DNA from: Gymnopus androsaceus JB14
Taxonomy: Eukaryota > Basidiomycota > Agaricomycetes > Agaricales > Omphalotaceae
Assembly: GCA_009733575.1 (NCBI GenBank)
Contig: ML769535.1
Coordinates: forward strand, 128,412 to 167,683
Direction of reading: 5' to 3'
DNA length: 39,272 bases
This document shows, piece by piece, positions 9,817-19,639 of the stretch. Made by a program: the position numbers and the translations under genes. The first letter of the stretch is position 1. Every line of letters begins with the position of its first letter. The notes below the pieces were generated by a model, which was not told the origin of the DNA, did not search any database, and saw only the letters and a list, made by a program, of their open reading frames with translations.

Positions 9817-11146
9817 CTACGGTCGACTTCTTTCCTTGCATGGCTGAAAAAAATGAGAATATGTTATTGTACTCGTAGGATTGAACATACCTCTAACCCC
9901 GAGCGTTCGTCTGGTTTTTGCACCGAGTACGTCAGGCTGTGAAAGTAGCTCAAGATCAAAGGAACGGCCGAAGCGATGTTTACAACTGACCTTGACTGGA
10001 CCAATGATGGACGCGCTCGTGTTCTCCTTCAAATGGGGCCTCAAGAATTTCCGCTTCTAGCGATTGATGAAGTCAGATAATTAAATTCGACATCTAAGTA
10101 AAACTTACCTTCGCAATCTGGACCTCTTCTGGTTTCTCCACTGCATGTTCGAAAGCAACCTTACGATTCCGCTGATGATGCAGGCGAGAGGATAATCCAG
10201 TGACAAGGGCGAATCATACCTTGGGCGGAGTAGCTGGTCCTGAGAGGGAGAGCCTCGTCTTGCTCGCCTAGAGAATCAACGGAGATGAGGATCCGACAAA
10301 ACAACAGAATGATAAGGTCTACCATCGCCAAAGCTGTTTCTTCAGAGGCCGCCACCTTACAGGAGAGCCGCTTGCTCCGTCTCTATCATGGAAGCTGCGA
10401 TTTAGCTGAGTCATTCGACGACAATGCAAAAAAAAAACTACATACCAACGGGCTCCACCTCCTGGACCTTACGTTCGAAAGCTGGTATCTTAAATGACTC
10501 CATGTGTCTCCGTACCTAAGAGTTTGAATGAGCAACAGTTGGATTTGCGGTGATGGCGTATTTACCGATTCTGGTGAGCGGTCATCGTCCGAAGTTGAAA
10601 GGAAGTCCCTGTTCAGCTGATCAGCATTGAAAGGAACTAAATGCGGGAATTAACATACCACCGTTGCAAGAGATGAGAGAATTCGTCGAGGTACGTATTG
10701 AACAATTGACGGATGACCGTGGTGTCGTACTCGCCTCTTCCAAGCAGGACAACGAAGGAGCGCGCTCGAGCCTTGATACTATTGACAGATAGATCCAAGC
10801 CGCCTTGCACCGCGATGCGTTTGATGATCTCAGGGATGCTGTCATTGACAGCAGCGACTAAGCTGAAAACCAATTATATCAGCAGTGGAGGATTAATCAG
10901 GCTTGTTGCAAGGCTCACCTCGTAAAAGACAGTCGACGTCTTCCTTGATATGCCCAATTCCAGCAGAAACGCCTGTACGAGATTCTGAATGATAGTGTAG
11001 CCGTGTGTTTCCGATACCTGATCAACGGGCTTCAAGCTTCGGTGAATAGTAATATCCTCGGGAATGGCAAGTGATGATGGAGGCGGATGCATGGCCGCCT
11101 TCAAATCAGCATTACTGGTTATGGATTTGACGTATTTGGTGGGCAT
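9817..11146 (-). pseudogene. Unknown multi-exon gene A, copy 1 (frameshifted)
   Basis: The first exon (10919-11146) encodes MPTKYVKSITSNADLKAA to KTSTVFYE and ends at a GTGAGC donor. The next (from 10862) encodes SIPEIIKRIAVQGG to NTYLDEFSHLLQRW. Smaller exons follow (DFLSTSDDDRSPES; RRHMESFKIPAFERK; METEQAAL-like; KTRLSLSGPATPPK; KVAFEHAVEKPEEVQIAK; KENTSASIIGPVK). Relative to copy 2 there is a two-base gap near 10857-10862, just after the second acceptor, which puts the second exon out of frame with the first. I recognise no domain. The mixture of charged short exons gives no function. Conservation of frame between copies over most exons argues that an ancestor was protein-coding. Confidence 0.5.
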
Positions 11147-11616
11147 CCTATCGAAAGTATAAGTATGGGATTTTCATTCATAGATGTGTCGAGAATTGCC
11201 TTATGAGAGGGCTGTTGATTTAAACTGGTCAAATGAGTAAAGGCGAGGCCGCTTCGACGACTAGAGATTTACGCACGAACGGCTGGAGATGGACAAGAGA
11301 GGATAACCAGCAAAAGCGAGAACAACGCGCGACTTGGAAGCTCAGGGCGATTGCCTGGAGAGATAATTGACGCGCTAAAATGATAAAGTAAGTTGGATAG
11401 ACAACAAAAATAGCTGATGCGCGACGAGGAAGCTCACAAAGTCGAAAGAACGCGACTTGCGGACGGCCTAAGAGAACAAAGAGAGAAAGCTCATAAGAAA
11501 TTGCAGTAGGCGAGACTATCTTCTGACCCTTACTTGAGTACCTCGCAGCGATGGTAATGGTAGAAATGAATGAATGAATGATGATGCCGGACGCCGATAA
11601 TCTACTAAGTAGGTTA

Positions 11617-12220
11617 TTAGCACGCGGGTCCTTCCCAATTTAGAGATGGCGTTGCCGAATTGTGCCGGTCAAAGCTAGTCTTAGCGACCCAGTTCAATAT
11701 TTGAAGATTCAGATCAGGTATGTACTTGGAAATCGATTGTGAAGGTTCTTCCGTCAGCATGTTTTGACGTAAGTCCAATGATGCAGAAGGACACGCCCTC
11801 GCATACTTGCATTCCGAAATCGTTCCACGTTCACGATCTTGCTTAAACTTGCATAGGCTAATCCACAGTAAAGAATTATATTGCAAACGAAGAGTACTAA
11901 AAAGATTGTCAGTATCTGTTCAAACTCTGAGGATATTTTAGACTTACTTGTTTCGTGTTCTATTTCTGCTTTCACCCCAGGTGGCCCGTGTCCAGAGCTG
12001 ACAGCCTCTGCTAGGGGATGGGTCAGGATGATAGGTCGTTTAATTCATTGCCTACTTGGAGCTTAGACCCATCGCTCCAATGCACAATGACGAGCCTATC
12101 ACCCCACGGCTGCCCGCTGGACGAATGAACAACCCAGGGCCCGCCAGAACCTCTCAATGGGTTAGGCAATGTCTCGCGCCGTGATACTAAGTATAGGGCA
12201 GCCCTACATATGGAGAACAC
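11617..12220 (-). CDS. Unknown gene B, copy 1 (possibly degenerate)
   Basis: The first exon begins at 12220 (MFSICRAALYLVSRRETL...) and runs to DGSKLQ, where a short GTAGGC to CCCTAG intron is possible. A second block (AEAVSSGHGPPGVKAEIEHE) ends at a GTAAGT donor. After a TTTTTAG acceptor comes a hydrophobic stretch (LFVCNIILYCGLAYA) that could span a membrane. A further frame has QSISKYIPDLNLQILNWVAK, shared with copy 2. The N-terminal exon differs from copy 2 at only four residues, the best conserved piece of the segment. Indels disagree between copies downstream, so the 3' half may be untranslated or decayed. Function unknown. Confidence 0.4.
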
Positions 12221-12365
12221 AGTTTTAATTGTACGCAGTCTACGGGATAATTATGCGCGGTTTGCGAAAGTAAGCTCCTAATCGATCACCATAGAGGCCC
12301 CTTTAACCTCTGGCCCAAAGCGTCAACTTCAAGCAGATTTCACACACAGAATGAGGAAATACGGG

Positions 12366-12910
12366 AGCGCAAATCAGATATTTTAGATTGCAAGAAAGCG
12401 ATTTTCTTGCGCGAAACTTCCTTTCTTTCCTTCTCTTTAAGAACTAGGCTAGCAACAGATTCTATGAGCGCGTAACTTAGACGCGAATCGGTCAGGTGCA
12501 CTGACTCCTTTTTAATCTCCGCTCCCTCTTTCTCATTGGCTCCTTGCGAGTCTCTCCGTAGAATCTTCTATAGCCTATCTGTCCTTTATTTATTAGTCTA
12601 AATTTGTAGAATAACACCCTTGAGCACGGCCGAAAATAATTCCTTTCCTGCGAGCCGCATACATTCTTAATTTTCGACAATAAACAAAATTCGGCAATCC
12701 CCGAACAAGGATGCTTTGCGCTAGAAAAACGCAGACGACTCGGATTACATTTCGGAACACAGCTTGAAATCAAACCACCACCTTCCCAAATCGTCTCTCT
12801 GGATTCTCTTATTTGCCACTCCATCCTTTCGCTCTAAAACTACAAACTATCCTCATTCTGAGGACGTCACTGAATTAGAGGGCGCGGCTTTTTTACTCAC
12901 TTCTGCCGCT
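12366..12910. other. Intergenic, right flank of copy 1
   Basis: No supported gene. Similarity to the other copy stops near 12365. The sequence that follows copy 2 inside its insertion (18613-18807) is not found here. Confidence 0.45.
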
Positions 12911-13977
12911 ATGACAATAAATGATTCTCCACAATTTCTGGATCCGTCGAAAACTGGGTCTAGCTCAGACTCTACTACATCGTCAAGTTCTCTCGATAAA
13001 CCACTCGCGTGGCGTCTTCGTCACTTTGATTATTCGCTTGAAGCTCTGCAAGAACTTCGCTCTCGGTTTTTCAAAAACGAGCATCTCTTGCCCGACGATG
13101 AATTCTGTCTGTCTGCGTCCAGTGTAAGTTGAACAGATTTCTTTTATTTTCAGGCCCTTCTAGCCTCCGAATCTATCGTTGTCTTTACTCACACTGAATT
13201 CCTTTTTTTTTCTGGGCTCTGCTAGATCATGGACCTTTATAGAGGCAAGTATTCTCGACATCCGCTCTGGATTTTTTTCTTCAAAGCTTACATTTTACGG
13301 CCAGATCGCAAAATCCACACTAGAAGACATTGGTATAGACTTGTGGCCGCACTCTCTGTGTTTCGTCTCTCTTCGTCCACACAAGAAAGCTTATTTTGCT
13401 TTGCTCAAATTATTGCGGAGTCGGACGGACTGCCTGAATACACAGCTACGAGGTCAGTGTCAATGTCTCCCCAGTGACTTTCAACTCGTTCGAGTGATGA
13501 TACATTCGTTTTAAAATAATGCCTTCGGCTTTCCATATCTCCATCGAGGCGGAGCTTCATTGACGGAGTGTTTGAATCAGTGCTAAGCCTGATCATCCTG
13601 CTTCCGAGTCCGTCCATTTGATGGTTGAATTCAGTTTCACGTTTACATAGCATTTGATTGCATTGACTTGCCATACAGTACTTACCGTCGTCTTTTCCAA
13701 CAGCACGCAGCCTCAGGCTTACCTGTCGCCTTTCGACCAATTTTTCTATCCATCTTGACCCTGCCTATGATTTTTACCTGCCTTCCAAGCCACGGAGGCC
13801 TAAACGGAACATGGACTCTTCACAGCCCCAGCAGCTTAAGGAAGTATGTCGAAGCATGCCTCGTAAGTGGTTTTTCCCACCTCGCTCAGGTACTGGGGAT
13901 TGTCTCAGCCCCAGGCTATTTTTTCTCTCCCTCTTTAATTATAGGCAGACACTGACTCTTCTTCTTCTTACCCCTAA
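12911..13977 (+). CDS. Unrecognised spliced gene between the duplicated segments
   Basis: A consistent model has four exons: 12911-13123, 13226-13452, 13679-13862 and 13945-13977. All have GT-AG borders, and exons 2 and 3 together add an exact number of codons, giving about 218 residues. The N-terminus is serine-rich and polar. It is followed by SLEALQELRSRFF, then by basic and hydrophobic stretches (MDLYRGKYSRHPLWIFFFKA; FRPIFLSILTLPMIF) that might be membrane-associated. I recognise no family. Weak points: intron 3 is 227 bases, another frame is open across exon 2, and a downstream acceptor at about 13980 would give a different tail. It may be a lineage-specific gene or a chance arrangement. 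Confidence 0.35.
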
Positions 13978-14333
13978 TAGCACCCGACGCTTTTCCGCCT
14001 TCTGGCTTTACACCTATATCTTCTCGCTCGCTCATAGGCCCACAACGGACACGAAAAAGGATGTGCCTCGATTTCTCCAGTGAGGTTTGGGATTCTCTGG
14101 CTATGGTACCCATACCGCGGCAGCTGCATCCAAGTCTTTATAATAAACTGCACATCAGTGCATCAGCGTCCGGAAATCCGGGTCCGAATCGACGTCCAGC
14201 AGCTGGAAACAGTAATACCTTCAAGAAACAGCGTTTCGGTATTTTTTGCACTGGAAAGACCGAGTTTGGGCTTGGCGGTCGAGCAAGGGTGATTAGTATG
14301 GGTGCGGGGAAGCAGTCGTATCGGAGGTTCTGA

Positions 14334-14810
14334 GTCCTCAGTCTGAGTCTGAGCTGGCTCCGAACTGGAGGAGTCGGTTACTCGGAGACCAGGCGGAGAC
14401 TCGATCGAATTTGATGCTTTGTATTTTTCATGGGTTCATATTATGGTTTACCGCTTCTTTTCTTGGTGCTTATGTCTTTGCTGGATGTGGAGCCCAGCGT
14501 GAGCTTGGGAGGTCTCCAGGTTCCTTACTTACCAACCCACATTCGTATGTATTTTCATTGGGTTTGTCGGATTTTCCAAGTACTACATTACTTGTTGTGA
14601 TGATCGTTGCAAAAAAAATCTAAATCTTCAAGTTGTATGAAACGATAGGAGTTTCAGGTCTTGAACGCTTGAACGTGAATATTTTGTAGATATGGATTCG
14701 GAGCTGCCTGTGAGGCTTAGAAACTATGAATCGAAACCTAGTATTGTTCATTCCCGATTTTCCAACCCTTTGTATTATACAATTTTTTAAAACTTCAACT
14801 TCAAAGTACC
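14334..14810. other. Intergenic
   Basis: No gene recognised; it holds short pyrimidine/purine runs only. Part of an alternative 3' end of the preceding gene could lie just upstream. Confidence 0.4.
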
Positions 14811-15717
14811 CTAATCCGTGAACATCCCTCCTTCATGTTCCGGCGGCACCCTCGAACTAGACCTCGATTTACTAGTCTCCGGTGTCCGCTGCCCAGCACG
14901 TATCTCATCCAACTCGGCTCTCCACTGTCTAAACCTCCTCAACCAACTCATTCTCATCCTCCGATCCACCAACAGACGACTCCTCCCTTTCGAGGATATC
15001 AATAACGTTTCTTAGTGCATGATCGACTTTGGCAAATGCCTCGCGCATGAGAAAGGGATTTCCGATGAGGGTTTGGGAGCTGTTTGAGCGTCCGGTGCCG
15101 GGGATGGTGTGGAGGTGGGCTGTCACGGTATTTAATTTGGATTAGATTGGACAGGAAGAAAGGTGCGTTGGGTTAAAAGCGTAGTTAATGAGGACCGTAG
15201 ATGGCAGGTAGGACGAACCAGGATGAGGATCGGATCTAGGGTAGACCTAAGAGATTGGGGTGATGTAGCTTTTGGTACGTATTACTTATGGCATTACTAG
15301 ATATAACTAGTCACAAACCTGGCCAGGATTCTCGACTGTCGGTGAAGGAGGAATGTCAAGGCTTCCGACGGAGGTAGGGAATTTCGCTTCGGTTGTACGG
15401 AGGGATCATTGGATGTAAGCATGAACGAACGCTAAAACCGTTGTTGCGTGATGCAGCGTGAAGCTTGGCGCATACTCGCCCTGGACTTGCGAGATAAGAT
15501 ATCTTCTTGTTGCGGCAAAAACCTACGAAGTGAAAAGTGCGACAATGAATGCAAGAGTCGCAATGCATCGAGCAAGCTTACTTCTGTCATCGTAAGCAAG
15601 GCTCTTTCTGAGAGTTGATATCAGTACAGGGTATACAGGTACCTTGTTGTCGTCATTCGCGGAACCATTGTGTATACCCACAAGAGGGGACAACAACATA
15701 GTCATGAATCGGTTCAT
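14811..15717 (-). pseudogene. 3' part of an unknown gene split by the copy-2 insertion
   Basis: Read on the minus strand: MNRFMTMLLSPLVGIHNGS and following residues to SLAYDDR, then a GTAAGC to CGTAG intron, then VFAATRRYLISQVQGEYAPS to AFVHAYIQ. After a break comes SNDPSVQPKRNSLPPSEA, and later NPFLMREAFAKVDHALRNV to EDENELVEEV. There the frame shifts in a three-base A-run (14931-14933 on the plus strand) to RQWRAELDEIRAGQR and a stop at 14811. The apparent start at 15717 is preceded at once by the inserted segment. The missing 5' coding sequence is found beyond the insertion at 18822-18937. I do not recognise the family. It is probably inactive because of the split and the frame breaks. Confidence 0.5.
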
Positions 15718-15721
15718 CAGA
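15708..15721. repeat. Left 14-base target-site-like repeat
   Basis: ATCGGTTCATCAGA, identical to 18808-18821. It directly adjoins the left edge of the copy-2 homology, which begins at 15726. Confidence 0.65.
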
Positions 15722-15948
15722 CCCTATTACTTATATCCATGGTGGTCGTAAGAAAGTAAAATTTGATGTGATGGTATAGCTACATGTACAGAATGCCCAG
15801 AACTATCGTTCACGCTACATGACTTTGTCGGGATACAAATCGATTGAAAAAAAAAAAATCAGTCTTTCCTCAAGTCCACCTACGCTCCGACCAGCGGAGT
15901 TAATCAATCCGAGCGCGTACATATATCTCTTGCGAAGTCGTGGAGAAG

Positions 15949-17401
15949 CTAAAACCACAAAGATGAGAGGAAGGACGAACATGAATCACGGAATTTGGAC
16001 ATACATAACGTTAGTGTTATGCCACGGCCGACTTCTTTCCTTGCGTAGTACGATTGGTCACCGTGCGCATGACGGCTGAAAAAATGAGAAAACGACATCA
16101 TACTCGGAGGATTGAACATACCTCCAACTCCGAACGTTCGTCTGGTCTTTACACCGACTGCGTCAGGCTGCGAAAGTAGCTTAAGATCAAAGGAACGTTC
16201 GAGGCGACGTTTACAACTGACCTTGACTGGACCAACGATGGACGCGCTCATGTTCTCTTTCAAATTGGGCCTCAAGAATTTCCGCTTCTAGCAATTGATG
16301 AGGTCAGATAATTAAATTCAAAGTCCAACAGTAAAACTTACCTTCGCAATCTGGACCTCTTCTGGTTTCTCCGCTGCATGCTCGAAAGCAACCTTACGAT
16401 TCCGCTGATGATGCAGGTGAGAGGGCAATCCAGTGACAAGGGCGAATCGTACCTTGAGCGGAGTAGCTGGTCCTGAGAGGGAAAGCCTCGTCTTGCTCAC
16501 CTAGAAAATCAACGGAGATAAGAAGCCGACAAATCAACAGAATGATAAGGTCTACCATCGCCAAAGCTGTTTCTTCAGAGGCCGCCACCTTACAGGAGAG
16601 CCGCTTGCTCCGTCTCTGTCATGGACGCTCCGATTTAGAACGCCATCCGACGAGAATGCAAACCACATACCAATGGGGGATCCACCTCCTTACGTTCGAA
16701 AGCTGGTATCTTAAATGACTCCATGTGTCTCCGAACCTAAGAGATTGGTTGAGAAATAGTTGCAGCGAATTTGTAGCGAGGCTGTATTTACCGATTCCGG
16801 GGAGTGATCATCGTCCGAGGGAAGGAAGTCCCTACTTGGTTGATCAGCACTGAAAAGAACCAAGCGCGGGAATTTAACATACCACCGTTGCAAGAGGTGA
16901 GAGAATTCGTCGAGGTACGTATTGAACAATTGACGGATGACCGTGCTGTGGTACTCGCCTCTTCCAAGTAGAACAACGAAGGAGCGAGTTCGAGCCTTGA
17001 TACTGCTGATAGACAGATCCAAGCCGTCCCGCAGTGCGATGCGCTTGAGGATCTCAGGGATGCTATCCTTGACAGTAGCGAGACTAAGCTGAAAACCAAT
17101 TATATCAGTAGTGAAGGATTAATAGGTTTGTTGCAAGGCTCACCTCGTAAAAGACAGTCGACGTCTTCCTCGATACGCCCAGGTCTAGCAGAAACGCCTC
17201 TATGTGATCCTCGATGATAGCGTAGCCCTGTGTTTCCGATACCTGATCAACGGGCTTCAACCTTCCGTGTGTAGTAACATCCCCGGGAATTGCAAGTGAT
17301 AATGGAGGCGCATGGTGTTTTAAGCTGCGTTTGAGAGACTGGAGCATAGCCGCCTTCAAATCTGCATTGCTGGTGATGAGTTTGGCGTATTTTGTGGGCA
17401 T
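15949..17401 (-). pseudogene. Unknown multi-exon gene A, copy 2
   Basis: Exon 1 (17144-17401, 86 codons) joins in phase through a 55-base intron to exon 2 (16883-17088), giving TSTVFYE followed by LSLATVKDSIPEILKR. Copy 2 is therefore sound at the place where copy 1 is broken. Downstream exons read DFLPSDDDHSPES, RRHMESFKIPAFERKEVD, MTETEQAAL, KTRLSLSGPATPLK, KVAFEHAAEKPEEVQIAK and RPNLKENMSASIVGPVK. A two-base excess near 16673-16681 relative to copy 1 breaks phase between the fourth and fifth exons. This copy also has an additional ten residues (LQSLKRSLKH) in exon 1. There is no known domain. Each copy is broken at a different point, so neither can be called intact from this reading. Confidence 0.5.
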
Positions 17402-17855
17402 CCTATCGAAAGTATAAGTAGAGGAAATTTTTACTCATAGATGTGTCGAGAATTGCCTTATGAGAGGGCTGTTGATCCAAACTGGTCAAATGAGTAAAGG
17501 CGAGGCCGCTCGACTAGAGATTTACGCACAAAGAGTTGGAGATAGACAAGAGAGGATAACCAGCAAAAGCGAGAACAACGCGCGACTTGGAAGCTCAGGG
17601 CGATTGCCCGGAGAGATAATTGACGCGCTAAAATTATAAAGTAAGTTGGATAGACAACAAAGATAGCTAATGCGCGACTCGGAAGCTCACAAAGTCTGGA
17701 GAACGCGACTTGCGGACGGCCTAAGAGAACAATGAGAGAAAGCTCATAAGAAATTGCAGTAAGCGAGACTCTATCCTGACCCTTACTTGAGGTGCCGCGC
17801 TGCGATGGTAGTGGTAGAAAAGAAAGAAAGAATAATGATGCAGGACGCCGATGAT

Positions 17856-18465
17856 TTACTTAAGTAGGTTCTTGGCACGTGTCCTTCTCGATTTGGACAT
17901 GGCGTAACCCGAATTGTGCCGGTCAAAGCTGGTCTTAGCGACCCAGTTCAATATTTGAAGATTCAGATCAAGTATATACTTGGAAATCGATTGTGAAGGA
18001 TCAGCCGTCAGCATGTTTTGACATAAGGCCAATGATGCAGAAGAACACGCGTCGCATACCCGCATTCCGAAATCGTTCCACGTCCACGATCTTGCTACTT
18101 GCATAGGCTAATCCACAGGGAAAGAATATTAACGAAGAGTACTAAAAAGATTGTCAGTATCTGTTCAAACTCTGAGGATATTTTAGACTTACTTGTTTCG
18201 TGTTCTATTTCTGCTTTCACCCTAGGTGGCCCGTGTCCAGAGCTGACAGCCTCTGCTAGGGGATGGGTCAGGATGATAGGTCGTTTAATTCATTGCCTAC
18301 TTGGAACTTAGACCCATCGTTCCAATGCACAATGACGAACCTATCACCCCACGGCTGCCCGCTGGACGAATGAACAACCCAGGGCCCGCCAGAACCTCTC
18401 AATGGGTTAGGCAATGTCTCGCGCCGTGATACTAAGTATAGGGCAGCCCTACATATGTAGAACAC
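17856..18465 (-). CDS. Unknown gene B, copy 2 (possibly degenerate)
   Basis: The N-terminal exon (MFYICRAALYLVSRRETL... to DGSKFQ) is nearly identical to copy 1. A downstream frame, 17856-18104, is open for 82 codons (VARSWTWNDFGMRVCDAC to RTRAKNLLK) and shares QSISKYILDLNLQILNWVAK with copy 1. The hydrophobic exon carries small indels relative to copy 1 (LFVNILSLWISLCK followed by a stop), so the link between the two ends is uncertain. Function unknown. Confidence 0.4.
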
Positions 18466-18807
18466 AGTTTTAATTGTACGCAGTCTACGGGATAATTATG
18501 CGCGGTTTGCGAAATTAAGCTCCTATGATTTAGTATATCGATCGCCATAGAGGCCCCTTTAACCTCTGGCTAAAGCGTCAACTTCAAGTAAATTGCACAC
18601 AGAATGAGGAAATCTGGGAACCCAAGAAGGATGGTTTCACAGCTTGGAAGAGGATAATTGGCAAGGGTTGCCCTACTCATGAATGATGCCTATCAAGGTT
18701 CTTTAAAGTCGCTGGGCCCAGAGGGCTCTAGTAATCTCGAGTTATTTGCACACTGAGTACTATTGACTCTCGTGACCGTATCATGATCATTCTCGTCTGC
18801 GCGACAT

Positions 18808-18821
18808 ATCGGTTCATCAGA
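18808..18821. repeat. Right 14-base target-site-like repeat
   Basis: ATCGGTTCATCAGA, identical to 15708-15721; it marks the right end of the inserted 3.1 kb unit. Confidence 0.65.
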
Positions 18822-18937
18822 GAGGTGAACGAATGAGCAAGCATCAAAACATGATTATAATCATTCATATGTGCATAGAAACCGAAATCTAAACACAACG
18901 AATAAATGAACAGACCTAGCATTACTTTCTCCTGCAA
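18822..18937 (-). pseudogene. 5' part of the gene split by the copy-2 insertion
   Basis: The minus strand reads MNDYNHVLMLAHSFTSLMNR and, across the 14-base repeat, would continue into FMTMLLSPLVGIHNG at 15717 in the same frame. The sequence before it may be an exon start after a TTTGCAG acceptor at about 18935. The more 5' exons could not be identified in 18940-19430. Confidence 0.45.
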
Positions 18938-19639
18938 ACATCTAGTTGTACAGCCACCTAGAGAAGGGTTGGAAGGAAGGCTCGCCGAGCTTTACGGTGA
19001 GTTCAATGAATACCGAGATTGTTTGTGTAATTTTGCTATATAACAATGAGCAGATCAGAATGAATACAGAGATGTTCTGCTCACTGAAACCAGACCCTTT
19101 GACTACCCCGATTGCACTCAAATGATATTTAATAGCGCACAAAGATTTTCTTGAATCTTTATGCCTTTTACCATTGGGATCTTCGTCGGAAGTGAGAGGG
19201 CGATTCGAGGAAACCCAGGGTAAGAAGATAAAACGCTGGCAGACTCCGAAGCGCGTATTTTCTTTTCTGGTTTCTTTGTACATATACAATTTGAACTCTC
19301 GGACGCCTATTGATGTTCAAGTTGACAGCTGGATAAATTCTAATAAGTACAACACGACGCGTTATAGCTGCAGCCCTTACAGAGCTGAGAGCGTTCTCGG
19401 TGTAAATAACACCCATTGAAAGCGGCTGCATCGACCTTCACTGATGACTCAGAGTCGAATCATTCGAATGATTCAAGCAAAGCTAATGACTATGGAAACG
19501 GGGTTACAGTCAATTCAACTTCGTTGCACTGGGTGGTTTGAAGTAAGAATCAAGAATAAGCAAATAACCATTGCGAAATTTTGTTAGTAATACAGCTCGA
19601 ACAATAGCGGATAACTTGTAAGATTCGTAGCGTCACTAT
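18938..19639. other. No gene recognised
   Basis: This may contain 5' exons of the split gene (a minus-strand stretch reading SSNRPLTSDEDPNGKRH near 19180 looks coding-like), but no splice chain can be supported. Confidence 0.35.

Larger units (their letters stand above)
9531..12365. repeat. 2.85 kb segmental duplication, copy 1
   Basis: From ATTACTTATATCCATGGTGG to ACACAGAATGAGGAAAT this segment is repeated in the same orientation at 15726-18612. The copies stay aligned across exons, introns and spacer, with substitutions and small indels throughout, so the duplication copied DNA rather than spliced RNA. Differences include a 30-base in-frame gap in gene A and tetranucleotide runs that differ (ATGA units near 11566-11582 here, AAGA units in copy 2). 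I find no obvious target duplication around this copy. It carries broken gene A and gene B, both on the minus strand. Confidence 0.9.
15726..18612. repeat. 2.85 kb segmental duplication, copy 2 (inserted unit 15722-18807)
   Basis: This is the direct repeat of 9531-12365, 6.2 kb downstream and in the same orientation. The bases between the two 14-base flanking repeats (15722-18807, 3086 bases) comprise the whole homologous segment plus about 195 bases at the right end (18613-18807) that are absent from copy 1. The ends lack terminal inverted repeats and the unit keeps its introns, so it is neither a classical cut-and-paste element nor a retrocopy. It carries gene A and gene B copies. Removing it and one flanking repeat joins two parts of another gene in frame. 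Confidence 0.85.

Noticed and set aside
15726..18612. Copy 2 as a retrotransposed gene copy
   Set aside because: Introns and intergenic DNA are copied along with the exons and there is no poly-A tail.
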